A DNA stretch of 64,000 nt from Atherix ibis (Eukaryota; Arthropoda; Insecta; Diptera; Athericidae): contig OY282608.1 of the NCBI GenBank assembly GCA_958298945.1, positions 22,359,933-22,423,932 of the forward strand, given 5' to 3'. The translations under genes and the position numbers were made by a program. Each line of letters opens with the position of its first letter. The stretch's first letter is position 1. The notes under the pieces were generated by a model. That model was not told the origin of the DNA, did no database searches, and saw nothing but the letters and a program-made list of their open reading frames with translations. This document shows positions 57,351-64,000 of this stretch, piece after piece.

Positions 57351-58325
57351 TACAAAACAAAAAACCAACAAACCAACAAACCAACAAGCCAACAAACCAA
57401 CAAATCAACAAACCAACAAGCCAACAAACCAACAAACAAATAAACCAACAAACCAACAAACCAACAAACCAACAAACCAACAAACCAAAAAACCAACAAA
57501 CCAACAAGCCAACAAGCGAACAAACCAACAAACTAACAAACCAACAAGCCAACAAACCAACAAACCAACAAGCCAACAAGCCAACAAACCAACAAACCAA
57601 CAAACCAAAAAACCAACAAACCAACAAACCATCAAACGAACAAAGCAACAAGCCAACAAGCCAACAAACCAACAAACCAACAATCCAACAAACCAACAAA
57701 CCAACAAGCCAACAAGCCAACAAACCAACATGCCAACAAACCAACAAACTAAGTAACCAACAAGCCAACAAACCAAGAAGCCAACAAACCAACAAACCAA
57801 CAAACCAACAAGCCAACAAACCAACAAACCAACAAACCAACAAGCCAACAAACCAACAAACAAATAAACCAACAAACCAACAAACCAACAAACCAACAAA
57901 CCAACAAACCAACAAACCTACAAAACAAAAAACCAACAAACCAACAAACCAACAAGCCAACAAACCAACAAATCAACAAACCAACAAGCCAACAAACCAA
58001 CAAACAAATAAACCAACAAACCAACAAACCAACAAACCAACAAACCAACAAACCAAAAAACCAACAAACCAACAAGCCAACAAGCGAACAAGCCAACAAA
58101 CCAACAAACCAACAAACCAACAAGCCAACAAACCAACATGCCAACAAACCAACAAACTAAGTAACCAACAAGCCAACAAACCAAGAAGCCAACAAACCAA
58201 CAAACCAACAAACCAACAAGCCAACAAACAACAAACCAACAAACCAACAAGCCAACAAACCAACAAACAAATAAACCAACAAACCAACAAACCAACAAAC
58301 CAACAAACCAACAAACCAACAAACC
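57351..58325. repeat. 975-bp HOR unit E, copy 1
   Basis: ACCTACAAAACAAAAAACC occurs at 57351, 57919, 58326, 58894 and 59526. The first four spacings are 568, 407 and 568, so 568+407 makes a 975-bp composite. AAACTAAGTAACC at 57753 recurs at 58728 (975). The sub-unit is a shortened relative of the part of unit D around 47.2, 50.75 and 54.2 kb, where the landmark reads ATCTACAAAAC. Confidence 0.83.
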
Positions 58326-59060
58326 TACAAAACAAAAAACCAACAAACCAACAAACCAACAAGCCAACAAACCAACAAATCAACAAACCAACAAGCCAAC
58401 AAACCAACAAACAAATAAACCAACAAACCAACAAACCAACAAACCAACAAACCAACAAACCAAAAAACCAACAAACCAACAAGCCAACAAGCGAACAAAC
58501 CAACAAACTAACAGACCAACAAGCCAACAAACCAACAAACCAACAAGCCAACAAGCCAACAAACCAACAAACCAACAAACCAAAAAACCAACAAACCAAC
58601 AAACCATCAAACGAACAAAGCAACAAGCCAACAAGCCAACAAACCAACAAACCAACAATCCAACAAACCAACAAACCAACAAGCCAACAAGCCAACAAAC
58701 CAACATGCCAACAAACCAACAAACTAAGTAACCAACAAGCCAACAAACCAAGAAGCCAACAAACCAACAAACCAACAAACCAACAAGCCAACAAACCAAC
58801 AAACCAACAAACCAACAAGCCAACAAACCAACAAACAAATAAACCAACAAACCAACAAACCAACAAACCAACAAACCAACAAACCAACAAACCTACAAAA
58901 CAAAAAACCAACAAACCAACAAACCAACAAGCCAACAAACCAACAAATCAACAAACCAACAAGCCAACAAACCAACAAACAAATAAACCAACAAACCAAC
59001 AAACCAACAAACCAACAAACCAACAAACCAAAAAACCAACAAACCAACAAGCCAACAAGC
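58326..59060. repeat. 975-bp HOR unit E, copy 2 (partial)
   Basis: Repeats copy 1 until about 59,060, after which the next landmark is 632 rather than 407 bases on. One point difference was seen: AACTAACAGACC near 58509 against AACTAACAAACC in the earlier copy. The truncated end passes into sequence like unit D. Confidence 0.78.
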
Positions 59061-59519
59061 GAACAAACCAACAAACTAACAAACCAACAAGCCAACAAAC
59101 CAACAAACCAACAAGCCAACAAGCCAACAAACCAACAAACCAACAAACCAAAAAACCAACAAACCAACAAACCATCAAACGAACAAAGCAACAAGCCAAC
59201 AAGCCAACAAACCAACAAACCAACAATCCAACAAACCAACAAACCAATAAGCCAACAAGCCAACAAACCAACAAACCAACAAACCAACAAGCCAACAAAC
59301 CAACAAACCAACAAGCCAACAAACCAACAAACCAACAAACCAACAAACCAACAAACCAACAAGCCAACAAGCCAACAAACCAACAAACCAACAAGCCAAC
59401 AAACCAACAAGCCAACAAACCAACAAACCAACAAACCAACAAGCCAACAAACCAACAAACAAATAAACCAACAAACCAACAAACCAACAAACCAACAAAC
59501 CAACAAACCAACAAACCAA

Positions 59520-60970
59520 CAAACCTACAAAACAAAAAACCAACAAACCAACAAACCAACAAGCCAACAAACCAACAAAACAACAAACCAACAAGCCAAC
59601 AAACCAACAAACAAATAAACCAACAAACCAACAAACCAACAAACCAACAAACCAACAAACCAAAAAACCAACAAACCAACAAGCCAACAAGCGAACAAAC
59701 CAACAAACTAACAAACCAACAAGCCAACAAACCAACAAACCAACAAGCCAACAAGCCAACAAACCAACAAACCAACAAACCAAAAAACCAACAAACCAAC
59801 AAACCATCAAACGAACAAAGCAACAAGCCAACAAGCCAACAAACCAACAAACCAACAATCCAACAAACCAACAAACCAACAAGCCAACAAGCCAACAAAC
59901 CAACAAACCAACAAACCAACAAGCCAACAAACCAACAAACCAACAAGCCAACAAACCAACAAACCAACAAACCAACAAACCAACAAACCAACAAGCCAAC
60001 AAGCCAACAAACCAACAAACCAACAAGCCAACAAACCAACAAACCAACAAACCAACAAACCAACAAACCAACAAACCAACAAACCAACAAACCAACAAGC
60101 CAACAAACCAACAAACCAACAAACCAACAAGCCAACAAACCAAAAAACAAATAAACCAACAAACCAACAAACCAATAAACCAACAAACCAACAAACCAAC
60201 AAACCAACAAACTAACAAACCAACAAGCCAACAAACCAACAAACCAACAAGCCAACAAACGAACAAACCAACAAACCAATAAACCAACATGCCAACAAAC
60301 TAACAAACCAACAAACCAACATGCCAACAAACCAACAAACTAAGTAACCAACAAGCCAACAAACCAACAAACCAACAAGCCAACAAGCCAACAAACAAAT
60401 AAACCAACAAGCCAACAAACCAACAAACCAACAAACCAACAAGCCAACAAACCAACAAGCCAACAAACCAACAAACCAACAAACCAACAAGCCAACAAAC
60501 CAACAAACCAACAAACCAACGAGCCAACAAATCAAGAAACAAATAAACCAACAAACCAACAAACCAACAAGCCAACAAACCAACAAGCCAACAAACTAAC
60601 AAACCAACAAACGAACTAACCAACAAACCAACAAACCAACAAGCCAACAAACTAACAAACCAACAAACGAACTAACCAACAAACCAACAAGCCAACAAGC
60701 CAACAAACCAACAAACCAACAAACTAACAAACCAACAAGCCAACAAACCAACAAACCAACAAGCCAACAAACCAACAAACCAACAAACCAACATGCCAAC
60801 AAACCAACAAACTAAGTAACCAACAAACCAACAAGCCAACAAACCAACAAACCAACAAGCTAACAAACCAACAAAGCAACAAGCCGACAAACCAACAAAC
60901 CAACAAACCAACAAGACAACAAACCAACAACCAAATAAACCAACAAACCAAAAAACCAACAAACCAACAA
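59520..60970. repeat. Copy of the 54.2-55.65 kb segment, 5.32 kb downstream
   Basis: Landmarks match at an offset of 5,320: CTACAAAAC (54206 and 59526), CCATCAAACG (T at 54487 and 59807), and AAGCCGACAAACC (G at 55566 and 60886). One octamer is lost and regained in between (offset 5,312 near 54.83 kb). The two blocks flank unit E, so unit E may have expanded within a copy of unit D. Confidence 0.82.
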
Positions 60971-63900
60971 ACTAACAAACCAACAAACCAATAAACCAAC
61001 AAACCAACAAGCCAACAAGCCAACAAACCAAAAAACCAACAAGCCAAGAAACCAGCAAGCCAACAAACCAACAAACCAACAAACCAAGTAACCAAAAAGC
61101 CAACAAGCTAACAAACCAACAAGCCAACAAGCCAACAAACCAACAAACCCACAAAGCAACAAGCCAACAACCCAACAAACCAACAAACCAACAAGCCGAC
61201 AAACCAACAAACCAACAAGCCAACAAGCCAACAAACCAACAAACCAACAAACCAACAAGCCAACAAACCAACAAACCAACATGCCAAAAAACCAACAAAC
61301 TAAGTAACCAACAAGCCAACAAACCAACAAACCAACAAGCCAACAAGCCAACAAACCAACAAACCAACAAGCCAACAAACCAACAAACCAACAAACCAAC
61401 AAACCAACAAGCCAACAAACCAACAAACAAATAAACCAACAAGCCAACAAACCAACAAACCAACAAAGCAGCAAGCCAACAAGCCAACAAACCAACAAAC
61501 CAACAAGCCAACAAACCAACAAACCAACAAGCCTACAAGCCAACAAACCAACAAACCAACAAACCAACAAGCCAACAAACCAATAAATCAAAAAACCGAC
61601 AAACCAACAAACCAACAAGCCAACAAACCAACAAACCAAAAAACCAACAAACCAACAAACCAACAAACCAACAAACCAACAAACCAACAAACCAACAAGC
61701 CAACAAACCAACAAACCAACAAGCCAACAAACTAACAAACCAACAAGCCAACAAGCCAACAAACCAACAAACCAACAAAGCAACAAACCAACAAACCAAG
61801 AAGCCAACAAACCAACAAACCAACAAACCAACAAGCCAACAAACCAACATACCAAAAAACCAACAAACCAACAAACCAACAAACCAACAAACCAACAAAC
61901 CAACAAGCCAACAAGCCAACAAACCAACAAATAAACAAACCAACAAGCCAACAAACCAACAAGCCAACAAACCAACAAACCAACAAGCCAACAAACTAAC
62001 ATACCAAAAAACCAACAAACCAACAAACCAACAAACCAACAAACCAACAAACCAACAAACCAACAAGCCAACAAGCCAACAATCCAACAAATCATGTAAC
62101 CAAAAAGCCAACAAACTAACAAACCAACAAGCCTACAAACCAACAAACCAACAAGCCAACAAACCAACAAACCAACAAACCAACAAGCCAACAAGCCAAC
62201 AAACCAACAAACCAACAAGCCAACAAACCAACAAACCAACAAACCAACATGCCAACAAACCAGCAAACTAAGTAACCAACAAGCCAACAAACCAACAAAA
62301 CAACAAGCCAACAAGCCAACAAACCAACAAACCAACCAGCCAACAAACCAACAAACCAACAAACCAACAAGCCAACAAACCAACAAACCAACAAACCAAC
62401 AAACCAACAAGCCAACAAACCAACAAACCAAAAAACCAACAAACCAACAAACCAACAAACCAACAAACCAACAAACCAACAAACCAACAAGCCAACAAGC
62501 CAACAAACCAACAAACTAACAAACCAACAAGCCAACAAACCAACAAACCAACAAGCCAACAAGCCAACAAACCAACAAACAAACAAAGCAATAAACCAAC
62601 AAACCAACAAACCAACAAACTAACAAACCAACAAGCCAACAAACCAACATGCCAACAAACCAACAAACTAAGTAACCAACAAGCCAAAAACAAACAAACC
62701 AACAAGCCAACAAGCCAACAAACCAACAAACCAACAAGCCAACAAACCAACAAACAAACAAGCCAACAAACCAACAAACCAACAAACCAACAAGCCAACA
62801 GACCAACAAACCAACAAACCAACATGCCAACAAACCAACAAACCAATAAGCCAACAAACCAACAAACAAATAAACCAACAAACCAACAAACCAACAAACC
62901 AACAAACCACCAAACCAAAAAACCAACAAACCAACAAACCAACAAGCCAGCAAACCAACAAACCAACAAACCAACAAGCCAACAAGCCAACAAACCAACA
63001 AACCAACAAGCCAACAAACCAACAAACCAACATGCCAAGAAACCAACAAACTAAGTAACCAACAAGCCAAAAACAAACAAACCAACAAGCCAACAAGCCA
63101 ACAAACCAACAAACCAACAAGTTAACAAACTAACAAACCAACAAGCCAACAAGCTAACAAACCAACAAAGCAACAAACCAACAAACCAACAAACCAACAA
63201 ACCAAAAAGCCAACAAGCCAACAAACCAACAAACCAACAAACCAACAAACCAACAAACCAACTAGCCAACAAGCCAACAAGCCAACAAGCCAACAAACCA
63301 ACAAACCAACAAACCAACAAACCAACAAACCAACAAACCAACAAACCAACAAACCAACAAGCCAACAAGCCAACAAACCAACAAACCAAAAAACCAACAA
63401 ACCAACAAACCAACAAAACAACAAACCAACAAATCAACAAGCCAACAAGCCAACAAACCAACAAACTAACAAACCAACAAGCCAACAAACCAACACACAA
63501 ACAAGCCAACAAACCAACAAACCAACAAACCAACAAGCCCACAAGCCAACAAACCAATAAACCAACAAGCCAACAAACCAACAAACCAACAAACCAACAT
63601 GCCAACAAACCAACAACCCAAGTAACCAAAAAGCCAACAAACTAACAAACCAACAAGCCAACAAACCAACAAGCCAACAAGCCAACAAACCAACAAACAA
63701 ACAAAGCAATAAACCAACAAACCAACAAACCAACAAACTAACAAACCAACAAGCCAACAAACCAACATGCCAACAAACCAACAAACTAAGTAACCAACAA
63801 GCCAAAAACAAACAAACCAACAAGCCAACAAGCCAACAAACCAACAAACCAACAAGCCAACAAACCAACAAACAAACAAGCCAACAAACCAACAAACCAA

Positions 63901-64000
63901 CAAACCAACAAGCCAACAAACCAACAAACCAACAAACCAACATGCCAACAAACCAACAAACCAATAAGCCAACAAACCAACAAACAAATAAACCAACAAA
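60971..64000. repeat. Satellite block resembling 26.5-28.1 kb, running off the window
   Basis: No gene is present. From 62090 the landmarks of 26.58-28.1 kb return in the same order (AAATCATGTAACC; AAGCCAAAAACAAAC at 62681 and 63064; AAGCCAGCAAACC at 62944). A local tandem repeat of 1,118 bases is visible (AAACAAAGCAATAAACC G at 62588 and 63706; AAGCCAAAAAC at 62681 and 63799). Its second copy is cut by the window end. 61.0-62.05 kb is mixed octamers with one AAGTAACCAAAAAGCC near 61083. Confidence 0.75.

Larger units (their letters stand above)
1..64000. repeat. Octamer satellite array, (AAACCAAC)n, filling the whole window
   Basis: Every stretch read is built from the 8-bp unit AAACCAAC or a one- or two-base variant. 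The main variant is AAGCCAAC. Rarer ones include AAACTAAC, AAATCAAC, AATAAACC, CGAACTAA, AAAGCAAC and AAAAAACC. The pure unit is five A and three C, so the + strand is nearly free of G and T and the - strand is its G/T-rich complement. Octamer phase is kept for hundreds to thousands of bases and is broken only by rare 1- or 2-base slips. No unique stretch longer than about 20 bases was found, nor any mobile element, inversion or RNA gene. Long open frames occur because the repeat contains no stop codon in any - frame; they are not genes. The scale and HOR structure suggest eukaryotic heterochromatic satellite. The chromosomal location and species are unknown. Confidence 0.97.

Noticed and set aside
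60860..62506. 548-codon open frame and dozens of similar - strand frames as membrane protein genes
   Set aside because: They are the octamer read without stops: all three - frames give LLVCWFVG cycles, the apparent starts are mostly TTG or GTG inside the repeat, and variant positions show no codon bias. Ends are set by chance AACTAAC or ATCAAAC variants.
1..64000. CRISPR array
   Set aside because: There are no spacers; the whole sequence is repeat, with an 8-bp unit far below CRISPR repeat length.
1..64000. AATAAA hexamers as polyadenylation signals
   Set aside because: They arise from the CCAATAAACC octamer variant at many places, with no gene upstream and no GT-rich element downstream on the + strand.
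1..64000. Canonical telomere array
   Set aside because: The G/T strand has GG rather than GGG clusters, matches no standard telomere repeat I know, and is broken into variant HORs instead of being homogeneous.
1..64000. Hairpins, terminators or structured RNA
   Set aside because: Each strand is nearly two-letter (A/C or G/T), so stable self-complementary stems cannot form beyond the weak G-U pairs possible in the GU-rich transcript.

Overview
The whole 64 kb window is one uninterrupted block of simple-sequence-derived satellite DNA. The basic unit is an 8-bp repeat, AAACCAAC on the + strand (GTTGGTTT on the - strand). Its commonest variant is AAGCCAAC, and a limited set of other one- or two-base variants is scattered among the copies. 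I found no credible protein gene, RNA gene, transposon, CRISPR array, promoter or terminator anywhere. The + strand is almost entirely A and C from end to end and the - strand G and T, so the array never inverts and no unique sequence interrupts it.

The array is not a plain microsatellite. Variant octamers are arranged in fixed orders that recur as higher-order repeats (HORs). Spacings measured between shared landmark variants include 240, 383, 400, 743, 975, 1,063, 1,118, 1,319, about 1,592, 1,702, about 2.1, about 2.7 and about 3.5 kb. Layout: 1-3.1 kb, two copies of a ~1.57-1.59 kb unit; 3.28-4.03 kb, a 400-bp tandem duplication; 6.3-6.8 kb, a 240-bp tandem duplication; 6.94-10.33 kb, a nearly perfect 1,702-bp tandem duplication with a partial third relative at 11.5-12.7 kb; 14.1-16.7 kb, a 1.3 kb unit; 16.7-22.8 kb, two 3.5 kb-spaced units; 22.8-28.4 kb, mixed; 28.4-34.5 kb, a new landmark set with a 1,063-bp duplication; 34.5-45 kb, units spaced 1.92, 2.09 and 2.69 kb, ending in a 743-bp duplication; 45.06-55.5 kb, three copies of a ~3.46-3.54 kb unit; 57.2-59.1 kb, a 975-bp unit; 59.5-61 kb, a copy of 54.2-55.65 kb; 61-64 kb, a block resembling 26.5-28.1 kb about 35 kb away.

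The organism cannot be named from this sequence. A megasatellite-scale octamer array with HORs, no genes over 64 kb and near-identical kilobase duplications is typical of eukaryotic nuclear heterochromatin (centromeric, pericentromeric or subtelomeric) resolved by long reads. That is inference, not a match I recognise. Long open frames exist in all three - strand frames and a few on the + strand, but they follow from the repeat lacking stop codons: the octamer reads as the same 8-residue cycle, LLVCWFVG, in every - frame and KPTNQQTN on the + strand. They should not be annotated as proteins. The biology here is repeat evolution (unequal exchange, slippage, segmental amplification) and possibly chromatin structure, not gene cooperation.
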